64,000 nucleotides of DNA from Bubalus kerabau (Eukaryota; Chordata; Mammalia; Artiodactyla; Bovidae), in the NCBI RefSeq assembly GCF_029407905.1, contig NC_073646.1:12852001-12916000 (forward strand), given 5' to 3'. Position numbers and translations under genes: made by a program. Positions 30,107-40,785 of this stretch are shown here, one piece after another (position 1 is the first letter of the stretch; every line of letters begins with the position of its first letter). The notes beneath the pieces are model-generated. The model was not told where the DNA came from. It ran no database searches and saw only the letters and a program-made list of their open reading frames with translations.

Positions 30107-30408
30107 ACCAGTCAATTCTAAAGGAAATCAACCCTGAATATTCATTGGAAGGACTGATGCTGAAGCTGAAGTTCTATTACTTTGGCTACCTGATGCGAAG
30201 AGCTCATTGGCAAGACCTTGGTGCTGGGAAAGATTGAAGGCAGGAGGAGAAGGGGAGGACAGAGGATGAGGTGGTTGGATGGCATCACTGACTCAATGGA
30301 CATGAGTTTGAGCAAGCTCTGGGAGATGGTGAAGAACAGGGAAGCCTGGCATGCTGCAGTCCATGGGGTCGGAAAGAGTCAGACACAACTGAACGAGAAC
30401 AATGGTAT
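30107..30408 (+). mobile_element. BovB LINE 3' segment
   Basis: Sense BovB: CAGTCAATTCTAAAGGAAAT, TTCATTGGAAGGACTGATGC, GAAGGCAGGAGGAGAAGGGG, GGATGGCATCACTGACTCAA, tail CAGACACAACTGAACGAGAA. The plus frame 30218-30652 begins with the BovB C-terminal sequence (GRRRRGGQRMRWLDGITDSM) and then runs into unrelated sequence. Confidence 0.93.
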
Positions 30409-30482
30409 TTTGTGTGTTAGTTTATTAAGTTGTGTTTTTGGCAATCAAGTCTGTGTTTTCTACTTCTTGATATCTGCCTGTT

Positions 30483-30764
30483 TTTTTAAATTTATTAATT
30501 TTTGGCTGTGCTCAGTCTTCTTTGGTGCTCATGGACTTTCTCTAGTTGTGGTGAGCAGGGGCTACTCTCTAGTGGTAGAGCTCAGGCTTCTCATTGCAGT
30601 GGCTTCTCTTGTTGTGGAGCATGGGGTCCAGAGACGGGCTCAGCAGTCGTGACACAGGGGCTTAGTTGCCTTTCAGCATGTGGGATCTTCTTGGACCAGG
30701 GATTGAACCCATGTCCCCTGCATTGGCAGGTGGATTCTCAACCACTAGACCACAAGGGGCTTCC
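30483..30764 (-). mobile_element. CHR-type tRNA SINE
   Basis: Antisense copy: T-rich start, TTTTTGGCTGTGCTCAGTCT, GTTGTGGAGCATGGGGTCCA, GGACCAGGGATTGAACCCAT, CTCAACCACTAGACCACAAG. Target duplication TATCTGCCTGTT at 30471-30482 and 30765-30776. Confidence 0.93.
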
Positions 30765-30930
30765 TATCTGCCTGTTATTTGTTTTGCTTAGATTGTTCCC
30801 TGACACATGTTGATTGAAATTCTTCCTCCCCTTGTTGTATTTTACACTGCATAAGTGGTCCTAGTCCCTTCAAGTTATTATTTCCACAAAATACTGCAGC
30901 CCAAAGCAGAAGGCTACAAGGTCCCATGTG

Positions 30931-31158
30931 GTTTGCGTGCATGCCAAGTTACTTGAGTCGTGTCTGATTCTTTGTGACCCTATGGACTGTAGCCCGCCAG
31001 GCTCCTCTGTTCATGGGATTCTTCAGGCAAGAATACTGGAGTTGGTTGCCATGCCCTTCTCAAAAGGATCTTCCCAACCCAGGGATCGAATCCATGTCTC
31101 TTGCCGTCTTCTGCATTGACAGGCAGGTTCTTTACCACTATTGCCATCAGGGAGGCCC
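30931..31158 (-). mobile_element. Bov-tA SINE
   Basis: Antisense copy: AGTCGTGTCTGATTCTTTGT, CCTATGGACTGTAGCCCGCC, GGGATCGAATCCATGTCTCT, TTCTTTACCACTATTGCCAT. Confidence 0.92.
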
Positions 31159-32726
31159 CCCACATGGGGACATAGCTAATGAACGTTGGGTCACGTTTCA
31201 CCAGTCAAATCAGGAGGACCACACCTGAGCATCAAATATGAGAACCAAAATCTGATGAGGAAATTCTAGTATGTGCTCTTTGGGAACTGGTTTTTTATAC
31301 CTCCTTGGGCTCAGTTGAAAGATACAGCCCCTAGCACTTAACAAGCTCCTTGTCACATATGTCCATAGATCTATCAGAATACTTCTGCTGGGAACTTTCC
31401 GACAGGAAGGGGATGATGTCTCCCTGAGTCCTCTAATTTCACTGCCTCTGGCTGAGACAAGTTGAGAAGAAAGCAGTGCTCTCCTTTTCAGACTGGATGG
31501 CTTCAAGAAAACAAGTAAATTCTCAGCCTCAGGATAGATAATGGTGTCGAAATGGCCCTGGTTTCTCTCCCTAGTCTCATTTTCCATGGCAAGAGGAGTT
31601 GAAAAGTTGGCACTTGAGCCAAAGCTTCATAAATAATTTGTTGGAAAAGGCAAACCCTGATGAGAGCCAAAGACCTATATTTCAAAGGAGCCATGGAAAT
31701 TCTCAGAGTTCTCTGTCCTGGCAGGTTCTAGGAGGTAGTGAGCAGAGGGAATGATAGGCTGTGGGGAGCTTCAGGATCCAGGATTCCATGGCTTTTGGGA
31801 GATGTCTGTGATGCCTTCAAAATTAGGGGAGGGTGGACCTCTGCTACTTCAGTGGGTCACTCTTTGTCACATCACTGAGGACATCTTTCTCAGCTGCCCA
31901 GGCCTTTGTGTCATCAGACCCAGCTGCCCACATGGGTAGCCCCATCTCAGAGCTGGACCCTAACGCTTTCACTATGCTGCCTTATTTCTAAACAACTCTT
32001 CACCTACATGGCCACATTTTTTTTTTTTTTCTGATCAGCTTCTGAACCGGTTAATCTGTCTCTTTCATCTTGATCTTGACTTTTGGCACTTTTCCCATCC
32101 CGACCTCGACTGTCCCCCTACAGCTAAGATGCTGCGTCCACACAAACTCAAAGGCATTTTTATACCCAGCCATCCTGACTCCCCTATGACAGCCCAGACC
32201 CAAGTCTAGGACCCAGGCAGTGATGAACTTATCTTCCTGTCTCTGTATTTCCCTATCTTCACTCCCTGAGTCCTATATCTACCAGTCTCTTTTATGGGCA
32301 TTTCACTCTTTGTGAACCATTACATGCAAGATAAAGTTTTGATGGGCCAGGATTGGAGAGTCTTGATGCTGCCCTACTAGAAAAACCCCTTCCTTGTTAT
32401 TTTCCCCCAGTGGTGCTAGAAATGGAGAGTTGCTAATGATTTGCTTCCTTTGAGACTTCATCGTGGGGTAGGGGGAAATGTGATGGCAGAGGGGGACCTC
32501 AGATGTGGCTGTCAACAGCAGATGAATTGGCCCATAGAGTCCCCAAGATCCTCAGGTAGATAATATAAGGTTTAGCAAAAGTAGTCAGAAGGGTGGATGT
32601 TTGGAAGGAGGTGGGAGAGAGCTTTTTCTTAGAGACAGAGAGTATGCATATCAGTTTCAGGTTCTTGGAGACCTAGCTGGTGTAGAAAATAAGGAAAATA
32701 AACATGAATTTTTTTGAGATTTATGA
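31159..32726. other. Longest repeat-free stretch (1.57 kb)
   Basis: No SINE, LINE or old repeat recognised. Open frames of 125 and 63 residues on the minus strand (31210-31587 and 31503-31694) have no recognisable domain. No CpG clustering, so not an obvious promoter. A 12-base T run lies near 32020. Confidence 0.45.
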
Positions 32727-32944
32727 GTTAGTATAGCTCAGTGATTAAAGAATCTGCCTACCAATGCAGGAGATGAAGGAGACTTGGATTTGATTCCTGT
32801 TGTCAGGAAGATGCCCTGGAGTAGGAAATGGCAACCCACTCCAGTATTCTTGCTTGGAAAATCCCATTGACAGAGGGGCCTGGTGGACTACAGTCTATGG
32901 GATGTCAAAGAGTTGGATACAACTGAGCATACATGTGTGCACAT
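32727..32944 (+). mobile_element. Bov-tA SINE
   Basis: Sense copy, divergent: AGCTCAGTGATTAAAGAATC, GGATTTGATTCCTGTTGTCA, ACCCACTCCAGTATTCTTGC, tail GAGTTGGATACAACTGAGCA. Confidence 0.88.
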
Positions 32945-33654
32945 AGAATGGTATAATTCTCTTGGGGGGGAAACAGGGACAAGAGATACTTGTGTGGATA
33001 CAGGAGTCATTAAGAAATAAATTAAACCAGACTGGCAGGTGGTTCTAATAGGACTGTTGAGGAAAAACACTTAAGAGAAGTAAGGATGCTGTTTTTGGTA
33101 CCTTGCATTAGCATCAATCACTGTGTTAGGTGTGGAGTGCATCTTTAATATTGATACATGGGGCTGATTGCTGGAATGATAAGTCAAATTCCATTAAGAT
33201 AAATTCAAAGCTTGTCCCATTTTTTTTTTTTTTCTGTGATAGAATTGGGGTAGAGTGAGTGGACTTGGAAATAAGTAGGCCACTCGTGGGACTTGACTGT
33301 GTGTTACACACAAGATTTTGTTGTGATGTGACTTAGTGGATAGCTATTATCAGATAGGTATATGACCATTGTTGTGAGAGATGTCAGACACTCGAAAAAG
33401 ACTTCAATAGCAAGTGCTTTTGTAAGGAAAGCAAATTAAGTTAATCATTTACATGAGAAAATGCTGATATAAGGGGAAGAAGAAGTGGTTTTGAGCACAT
33501 TCTATTTCATTACGTGGTAGTAGTTACCCTGTGTCTGTCAAAAGATGACTCTTCTCAATCCTCAGTCTTACTCTGAGTATTTTATCTAGTGTTTTTTATT
33601 TGCCAGAATGAGAGAGTGAGAAATTCGAAGTCAGCCCATATTCTTTTTCTTAAA
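32945..33654. other. Unrecognised non-coding DNA
   Basis: About 700 bp; only a 15-base T run near 33218-33233. No repeat or coding signal recognised. Confidence 0.4.
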
Positions 33655-33719
33655 GACCGTGAGTTACTTAGCTTAGTTTCATCATAAGTCACTTGGGCCT
33701 CAGTTTCTTTGTCTGTAAG
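33655..33719 (+). mobile_element. MIR fragment, part 1
   Basis: GGGCCTCAGTTTCTTTGTCT is the MIR core; the MIR is interrupted by a Bov-A at 33720 and resumes at 33845. Confidence 0.65.
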
Positions 33720-33844
33720 TGAAAGTGAAAGTGAAAGTGAAGTCGCTCAGTCGTGTCCGACTCTTAGCGACCCCATGGCCTGCAGCCTACCAGGCTCCTC
33801 CGTCCATGGGATTTTCCAGGCAAGAGTACTGGAGTGGGGTGCCA
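33720..33844 (-). mobile_element. Bov-A SINE monomer
   Basis: Clean antisense single Bov-A: TGAAAGTGAAAGTGAAAGTG, AGTCGCTCAGTCGTGTCCGA, CCAGGCTCCTCCGTCCATGG, GAGTACTGGAGTGGGGTGCC. Perfect target duplication TTGTCTGTAAG at 33709-33719 and 33845-33855. Low divergence suggests a recent insertion. Confidence 0.93.
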
Positions 33845-33960
33845 TTGTCTGTAAGGGAAGGTAATAAACTTCTAGGGCCATAGTAAGGACGACATGAAAC
33901 AGTATGTTTGGAAATACCTGCCTAGGACAGGTACTGGGAAGAGAGGCCATAAGGGCCATA
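33845..33960 (+). mobile_element. MIR fragment, part 2
   Basis: AAGGTAATAAACTTCTAGGG, GTAAGGACGACATGAAACAG continue the MIR 3' half. Confidence 0.5.
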
Positions 33961-34051
33961 GCATGTCATTTAAGGAAGGAGAGAGGCATGATCTTCATTT
34001 GACCTTGGGAAAATTATTTAACATTTCTAAGCCAACTTTATTCTACTTTTT

Positions 34052-34880
34052 AGCATTGCTTTGGTTGTTACAGACCTTTTGAATTTCTGTATGGATTTTA
34101 GAATCAGCATGTCACTTCTGTTAAAAAAAGAAGTCTGCTTGGGTTTTGATTGGTATTGCACTGAATTTATATACCAATTTGGGGAAAATTGACATTTTAA
34201 CAACACCGAATCTTCTAAACCAAGAACCCAGTGTCTTATTCCTTTATAAATTTCTCTCAGTAAGGTTTTGTGGTTTCAGTGTATAGGACTTGCACCTCTT
34301 TTGTCAGATTTATCTCTAAATATTTAGTATTTTTATGTTATCTCAAATGGTATTTTTATTCACATTCAATTTCTAGTAGTCTATTAGAATTCTATAGAAA
34401 TACAATTGAGTTTTATATATTGATCTTGTATCCTACAATCTTGCTAAAATCATTTATTAGTTGTGATAGGTTTATTTTATTTATGTTTTTTGTAGATTCC
34501 AAAGGAAAGGAATCCTGATAATAAAGACAATTTCTGACATGGATTCCTTTCCTTGCTTTATTGTGCTTACTAGAACTTCTAATAAAATAGTGAATAAATA
34601 TGGTGAAAGTGGGTATTCTTGCCTTGTTTCTGACTTTAGTAGGAAATTATTGGGTATCTTACCATTAAGTATGATGTCCATTACCAGTTGAAAAATTCTC
34701 CTTTATTCCTAGGTTGCACAAAGTTTTTATCAGTAATAGTACTGAATTTTAGCAAATGATTTTTCTGCATCCATTGAAATAATCATATGATTGCTAATAT
34801 TATGATGTTCATATTACATTGACTTTCAAATGGTAAACTAACCTTGGTTTCATGAGATTGTTGGTACTTGGTCTCAATGT
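34052..34880 (-). mobile_element. L1M ORF2 fragment
   Basis: Antisense L1 ORF2: TTTTGATTGGTATTGCACTG, GAATCTTCTAAACCAAGAAC, TATTGATCTTGTATCCTACA, AGTGGGTATTCTTGCCTTGT, TTTTTCTGCATCCATTGAAA. About 830 bp from the RT domain, heavily diverged, with no 3' end present. Confidence 0.88.
34481..34681 (-). pseudogene. L1 ORF2 reverse transcriptase remnant
   Basis: A 66-residue frame carrying the L1 RT block 'ETRQEYPLSPYLFTILLEVL' (normal L1: 'GxRQGCPLSPLLFNIVLEVL'), followed by VSTIKQGKE. It begins within the ILNGKI segment that precedes this motif. Inactive fragment. Confidence 0.85.
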
Positions 34881-35279
34881 ATCATGTGTCATAAGTTTGG
34901 ACAAATTTCCGTTACATCTTTTGTCCCGTTGGGTGGATGGGGAAACTGAGGCTGAGGTGGGCTAAGACTCCTCCTCTGTGGAGAAGACACTTTTCAGTGT
35001 CTTTCCCCTCTGTCTTCAGGGGCTTCAGCTCCACACACACCATCCCTTCCTACAGCACACAGGGGAGCAAACACACTATCATGTGCTGATCAACAAGCAA
35101 AGCTGTTTCTGCTGTGAATTTATTAAGATTAATTTACTAGCCTGGTTGGAGGATTTATTGAACATTTAAAAATGTTAATGGACAGAATTCCCAATAAATC
35201 ATGTCAACAGATCTTTATAAAAACAGTGGGGAGGTTTTGAATCAGGCCCAAGAAGCAGCATTGGCCCCATATGGTGGGC
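34881..35279. other. Unrecognised non-coding DNA
   Basis: Contains a short MIR-like remnant (GGGGAAACTGAGGCTGAGG at about 34939-34957). No gene signal. Confidence 0.4.
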
Positions 35280-35695
35280 TCAGTTCAGCTCAGCTCAGTC
35301 GTTCAGTCGTGTCCGACTCTTTGTGATGTCATGGACTGCAGCACACCAGGCTTCCCTGTCCATCACCAACTGCCAGAGCTTGCTCAAACTCATGTCTATC
35401 GAGTTAGTGATGTCATCCAACCATCTTATCCTCTGTCATCCCCTTCTCCTTCTGCCTTCAATCTTTCCCAGCATCAGGGTCTTTTCCAATGAGTCAGTTC
35501 TTTGCATCACATGGCCCAAGTATTCAACTTCAGCATCAATCCTTCCAATGAATAATCAGGATTGATTTCCTTTAGGATGGACTGGTTGGATCTCCTTGCA
35601 GTCCAAGGGACTCTCAAGAGTCTTCTCCAACACCACAGTTCAAATGCATCAATTCTTCAGCCCTCAGCTTTCTTTATGGCCCAGCTCTCACACAG
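35280..35695 (-). mobile_element. BovB LINE 3' segment
   Basis: Antisense BovB tail: TCAGTTCAGCTCAGCTCAGT repeat start, CATGTCTATCGAGTTAGTGA, CAAGTATTCAACTTCAGCAT, to GGCCCAGCTCTCACA. Confidence 0.93.
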
Positions 35696-35736
35696 CCTTT
35701 AAGTACAACTCTCAGCAGAGCCTTTAAGAAAATGGG

Positions 35737-35950
35737 AGGGCGTCCCCAATGCCTGGTCCGTGAAGATCCCATATACTGAAGAGTACCTAAGCCCGTGCAC
35801 CACAACTACTGAACTGGTGCACCTAGAGCCTGTGTTCCACAACAAGACAAGCCACCGCATTGAGAAGCCCAAGCACTGCAAAGAAGAATAGCCCCCATTT
35901 GCCACAACTAGAGAAAGCCTCGTGCACAGCAATGAAGACCCGGTATCACC

Positions 35951-35982
<32 letters not shown>

Positions 35983-36012
35983 AAAAACACCTAAAATTAA
36001 AAAAAAATAAAA
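35737..36012 (+). mobile_element. CHR-type tRNA SINE with CAA tail
   Basis: Sense copy lacking a clear A box: GTGAAGATCCCATATACTGA, CACAACTACTGAACTGGTGC, CAACAAGACAAGCCACCGCA, AACTAGAGAAAGCC, AATGAAGACCCGGTATCACC, then an (ACA)n microsatellite (about 35948-35981) and an A-rich end. Confidence 0.87.
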
Positions 36013-36084
36013 CGGCAGATATTATCAGCTGCTCAGCGTCTGAAGCCTGTGATTCTCCTGCCATAAAATTCTCAATGGGAAGTC

Positions 36085-36285
36085 ATTCTCATAATAGTAG
36101 CTATCATTTGTTAATGCCTACTGTTGGCAGGAGATTGTGCTTGGGATTTCATACCTGCTCTCTTTGATCTTGCACATGTTAGTTGTAGTATTTTTCATTT
36201 CATAGATGAGAGGACTCAGGTCTGAATAAATGAAGGGACTTGCCCAGGATTATGGTTTGTCACCCAGTCCCTCTCTCCACTGGAG
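36085..36285 (-). mobile_element. MIR SINE
   Basis: Antisense MIR: TAGCTATCATTTGTTAATGC, TTTCATTTCATAGATGAGAG, GACTTGCCCAGGATTATGG. Confidence 0.7.
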
Positions 36286-36448
36286 CCATATCAGACCACT
36301 AATAGTCCTCACAGGTATATGTTACTCCTTCATGCTTCTGGGCTTTTGCTGGAGCATCTTCTCACTCCCTCTTCACATCTCAGCTCTTTTGATAAAACAG
36401 TTTTGGTCATGGGACTCCCGTGCCTCCCAGACTTAGAATACCTCCTTT

Positions 36449-36848
36449 GTTGTTGTTCAGTCATTAAGCTGTGTCTGCCTCTTTATGACCCCATGGACTG
36501 CAGTAGGCCAGGCTTCCCTGTCCTTCACCATATCCTGGAGTTTGCTCAAACTCATGTCCATTGAGTCGGTGATGACATCCAACCATCTCATCCTCTGTCA
36601 TTCCCTTCTCCTCCTGCTCTCAACCTTTCCCAGCATCAGGGTCATTTCCAGTGAATTGGCTCTTGGCATCAGGTGGCCAAAGTATTTGAGCTTCAGCTTC
36701 AGCATCAGTGTTTCCAATGAATATTCAGGGTAGATTTCCTTTAGGATTGACTGGCTTGATCTCCTTGCAGTCCAAAGGACTCTCAAGAGTCTTCTCCAGC
36801 ATGACAATTCAAAAGCATCAATTCTTTGGTGCTCAGCTTTCTCTTGAG
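36449..36848 (-). mobile_element. BovB LINE 3' segment
   Basis: Antisense BovB: TTGTTGTTGTTCAGTCATTA, CCATGGACTGCAGTAGGCC, TTGAGCTTCAGCTTCAGCAT, to TTTGGTGCTCAGCTTTCTC. Confidence 0.93.
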
Positions 36849-36989
36849 GACCAAGTGCACACTTCTCGGCATGGCTGGCTAGGAAGATTGGTGACGTCTT
36901 TCCTAGCCACTTACAATCAAAGTCCTCTCCTCCTCTCCCCATGCTCTGTCTTTTCCTGCTTTGCTTTACTCCATTTCGGCACTACTACC

Positions 36990-37092
36990 TAACACTATAC
37001 ATTTTTCTGTTGTATTGTCTTTCATCCCCACTAGAATGTCACAATCATGAGGACAGATATTTTTGTCTGTTTACTGATGTGTACCTGGTCAA
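36990..37092 (+). mobile_element. L2 3' end fragment
   Basis: CCCCACTAGAATGTCACAAT, CATGAGGACAGATATTTTTG, TCTGTTTACTGATGTGTACC is the L2 3' end. Confidence 0.65.
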
Positions 37093-37298
37093 GTGAAGTT
37101 GCTCAGTCGTGTCTGACTCTTTGCAACCCCATGGACTATAGCTTACCATGCTCCTCCATCCATGAGATTTTCCAGGCAAAAGAACTGGAGTGAGTTGCCA
37201 TTTCCTTCTCCAGAGGATCTTCCTAACCCAGGGATCAAACCCAGGTCTCCCGCCCTGTAGGCAGACGCTTTACTGTCTGAGCCACCAGAGAAGTCCAA
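37093..37298 (-). mobile_element. Bov-tA SINE
   Basis: Antisense copy: AAGTTGCTCAGTCGTGTCTG, CCATCCATGAGATTTTCCAG, GGATCAAACCCAGGTCTCCC, TTACTGTCTGAGCCACCAGA. Confidence 0.9.
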
Positions 37299-38361
37299 AT
37301 TTTCCAGAGATGCTATCAAAATGAGGGCAAAGGAAAGAGCACTCAATGTGATCCACTGTGAAGCCACCAATGACCTTCATGGGGTGCTTCTGGGCGAAGA
37401 AGCCAGACGATCATGGAGAAAGTAGGGAAGCTGAGGAAGCAGTGTGTAGAATACTAAGATTTATTTTTTCATTAGGAGAATATGCTTCCATTCCTATTTT
37501 ACTCCATTTCTTAGCAGCACTCTCATCTTCTTGGAAGACTCTCCTCCCTTGACTTGGTCTTCTGCCTGTATTTCTGGCCACTCCTTTTCTCTCTCACTTA
37601 TTTGGTTTTCTATGCTATTCTCTCTGATTTGAATATGCCTTCTTGCTCTTTTCATGATTGATGGCTTCCCATTATTCAGGTCTCAGCCCACATGGCTGTT
37701 AAGAACCACATCTTCCAGTTTCTCTATTTGATGCTTTGACATCTTTTGACCTTGTTGGACCCTGGTGGGTCTCTCCATTCCAGCGGTACTCAAGAGAGCC
37801 TTTCATATGCAAACCAACCAGTCCATAGTGCAGACCCCCCAGCCACCTCCCTCACAGGATTTCTACACTCTAGATCACTCACTCATCCTCTACCTTTATC
37901 ACCCAGGTCTAGATACTAGACAACTAGGGATGGCTCTTACGTCTCACAGCCAAGCAAAATTATTCACAGTAACCATTCCTAAACCTCCTTACTCTGCCTC
38001 TTCTCTTTCTTCTTGCAGAAACCACAATAGAAACCACAATGTGCATGCTTTCTCCTGGGTCCTCACTCTGCCTCCCACCTGGCCCTGGTGCTTCCCCACA
38101 TGGCCCCACATGGTGTGCCATGCCTCATCCTCTTGGAATCTAAGAATGTAACAGGTTATCTTTTCAATGGTAAACATCTCCAGGTCTCCTGATCTGTTGG
38201 CCTTGCCATACTGAAATATAATAAAAGCTACATTTTAAAACAGTATTGTCTCCTTGGAGAGCCTTTTCCCAACCACCTATAATTCCCAGCCTGTATAGAA
38301 GGTACCCTAGGTTGTTATTATTTAATTGTGTGTTTATTTGTCTAGTTTCTTTCTTAAGAGT
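37299..38361. other. Unrecognised DNA, possible old L2 remnants
   Basis: About 1 kb. TTCAGGTCTCAGCCCACATG (about 37676) and 'gagagccttttcccaaccacc' (about 38257) look like L2 3' region words. A 128-residue plus frame (37765-38151) has no recognisable domain. No confident gene. Confidence 0.4.
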
Positions 38362-38845
38362 GCATTAATCAGAGAACCAGAACCAATAGGAGATGTATCT
38401 TTATATCTCTATCTCTGTCTCTATTGCTATCTCTCTATCACTATCTCTATCTTTATCTCTGTCACTATCTGTCTTTATTTCTGTCTCTATCTTTATCATT
38501 CTGTCTCTCTTACTACCTCTGTTTTTCTGTAACTGGAAGTTCCAGTTTAAAATCTGACAGACTTGAGACCCAAGAAGAGTTGACTTTTTGGTTTGATTCT
38601 GAATGTAATGTCTCAGCCCAGACAGTCAGGAAGGTGAAGGTCCCTCTTACTCAGCCTTTTGTTCCATTCAGATCTTCAGTTGATTAGAAGAGGACCACTG
38701 ACATTTGGGAGGGTGATCTGCTTTACTCAGTCTGCTGCTTCAAATGTTCTTGTCCAGAAACACCCTCAGACATACCCAGAAGGTTTGACCAAACATCTGG
38801 GCATCTCGGGGGCCAATCAAGTTGACACCTAGAATTAACCATTGT
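38362..38845 (+). mobile_element. Ancient repeat with internal TCTATC microsatellite
   Basis: GAGAACCAGAACCAATAGGA, then the microsatellite, then CAGCCCAGACAGTCAGGAAG, TGATCTGCTTTACTCAGTCT, CCAGAAACACCCTCAGACAT and TCAAGTTGACACCTAGAATT. This is a well-known mammalian repeat pattern; I am unsure of the formal family name. Confidence 0.6.
38398..38530. repeat. Degenerate (TCTATC)n microsatellite
   Basis: TATCTCTATCTCTGTCTCTA-type words over about 130 bp, inside the ancient repeat. Likely length-variable. Confidence 0.85.
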
Positions 38846-38989
38846 AGAGATAGGATCATGTCAGCCTTGATCGCCTTTGTCTCCCTGGATGCAAGAGGTG
38901 CTTAATAAAATCTGTCAATTGAATGAAGAATAGAGACTTACAATTATTCTTTGAGAGGGTAGACTAGTTAAGTGAGGCTGGGCTATGCA

Positions 38990-39420
38990 TCAGTGATTGA
39001 AAAAGCCTAGAAACTCAGTAGCTTAATACAATAAACCTTTATTTCTTATTTACACAAACTCTTCTGTATATTCAGCAATATAGCTCTTTTAGCAGTGCCC
39101 TCCAAGCATATGGCCTCCAGAACTGTCACAGTGGTGGCCTGGGGTCCATCACTTTTGCCAGTGCTCCATTGGTTACCATTTAACCACGTGGTCCAAGCCT
39201 ATCCACAAAGGAGGCTGGGAAATGTAGTCTTCCTGTGTGGGTCTGGGGTGCATCACTTTTACCAGTGCTCCACTGGTTAACATTTAACCTACCCACAAAG
39301 GAGGCTGGGAAATGTAGTCTTCCTGTGTGCCTTGGTGAACTGCAAAGCATTGTCTCTCTATACTACATCATGAAAGAGAGGAGGGAGTCTTGGAAGACAG
39401 CTGGCCAGGGAGCAATGAGA
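38990..39420. mobile_element. Ancient repeat with internal tandem duplication
   Basis: CTCAGTAGCTTAATACAATA, CTCCATTGGTTACCATTTAA, GAGGCTGGGAAATGTAGTCT, CCTGTGTGCCTTGGTGAA follow an ancient mammalian repeat. The second half is present twice in tandem (39134-39239 and 39240-39329). Confidence 0.5.
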
Positions 39421-39499
39421 GCTTAGGAACAGCTAGAGATCTTGGATTTGCTCTAAATCGCATCAGCATCTAGTTTCTCATTTTTCCATCATCCCTTGA

Positions 39500-39640
39500 G
39501 AGGCTTGGCACCCAGGAGATGTAGTTAGAAGGGTTTGATTTATTTCTACTTCTGACATTGACCAGCTGTGTGGCTTTAGGCAAGCCATTTGACCTGTCTG
39601 AGCCTCACATTCCTTATTGGTAGGAGTGGATATTAGGCAT
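39500..39640 (+). mobile_element. MIR fragment
   Basis: CTTCTGACATTGACCAGCTG, TGTGGCTTTAGGCAAGCCAT, TTGACCTGTCTGAGCCTCAC match sense MIR. Confidence 0.75.
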
Positions 39641-40660
39641 CCTTGTGCCTGGCATGACCACTTTGCCCCCTGAGTCAGTGTCATCATTAGAGTTGTTTTT
39701 GTGTTCTTGGTTAGCATCGTGAAGCCTGTTGAGGCATGGACCCTACCCAGCAAAACAGAAGCAGCTTCCAGCTTTTGGACTTCCATCTCCTTGTGTATGA
39801 CAGCCCCACGGAAAGCATTATGCCTGTTTCGATGAACAGAAAGATATCCTTGCCCTGGGTACGGCCATTTCCTCTGCCTTAAGGTTTCCATATGATCCTC
39901 ATCCCTCTCTCCTCTAGTCAGAAGGTCAATGGCAGAGCAGTCCTTTTCCAGGGTAATAAGTTTTTAATGTAGACGCAATTAGTGAATAAGCAGTTGATTA
40001 GTTCATTATGAAAATACCGAAAACAACACCATTTGCGGTGGCAGAAGCTCCGGGAAGACAGATGCGCTCCCTCTTCATTCTTTCATTTGGGTCAGAGTGT
40101 CAGGCAAGATAACATATTTTACCATAATATTAAGCCCTTTTAACATTGAAAGGCCATTATGTTAGAAAAAAGTCCCCCCTCTGGGGTATTAATTAGAGAG
40201 ATGGAGCTTTAAACAATCATAATTGCATTAAATTCCTCTCTTCCAGCCATTTTCATAGCAAATCCTTAATGCAAAATGTGGATGGAAAAGCGCAACGTTG
40301 GCTGAAGAATTTATGAAAAACACCAAACGGCTGATCTATCATTTTTAAGGGAAATAAAAAAAAATTGTCAGATCTCTGGCTTTAGATTTCTAGATCTAAA
40401 TGGTTTTAGAGTTCTAAAACAATTACGAGAAGCCTGGGCCAGAAGTCAGAGATTGATACAGTCTTTGGAATACGATCACCAGCTCCCCCCAAAACTAATG
40501 ACGATGGATGATCACTCTGGGTAACAACTCCTGCTCTGTGTCCCAGTCCTGAATCACTCTCTTCTCTTGGGACTTTCCGGGGTCACCCTGGTTCACTGGC
40601 TGGTGTGGCAGTCAAGTTCTGAACTGTTACTCATGTGCTTAAAAATATCGGCATTTAAAA
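39641..40660. promoter_or_regulatory. Candidate conserved non-coding element (enhancer-like)
   Basis: About 1 kb free of recognised repeats. Its core (about 39960-40400) is AT-rich but not simple-sequence. It holds clustered homeodomain-type ATTA/TAAT words (CAATTAGTG, GATTAGTTCATTATG, GGTATTAATTAGAG, ATAATTGCATTAAATT), a SOX-like AACAAT and an octamer-like TTAATGCAAAAT. No open frame of note. Conservation and activity are inference only; no target gene is visible. Confidence 0.4.
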
Positions 40661-40664
40661 TACA

Positions 40665-40775
40665 TATTCGTTTGTTCATGTATTCATCCCCAGGATGAAG
40701 ATCTGTTGAGCCACTCTGTGCTAGGTGCAGGGGCTACATTGGTGACTGGAACAGTCCCTGAACTTAGATACTTCT
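40665..40775 (-). mobile_element. Ancient MIR/L2-like repeat
   Basis: CGTTTGTTCATGTATTCATC then CTGTGCTAGGTGCAGGGGCT and 'acattggtgactggaacag' match the recurrent ancient repeat. Confidence 0.5.
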
Positions 40776-40785
40776 CACGTAATAG

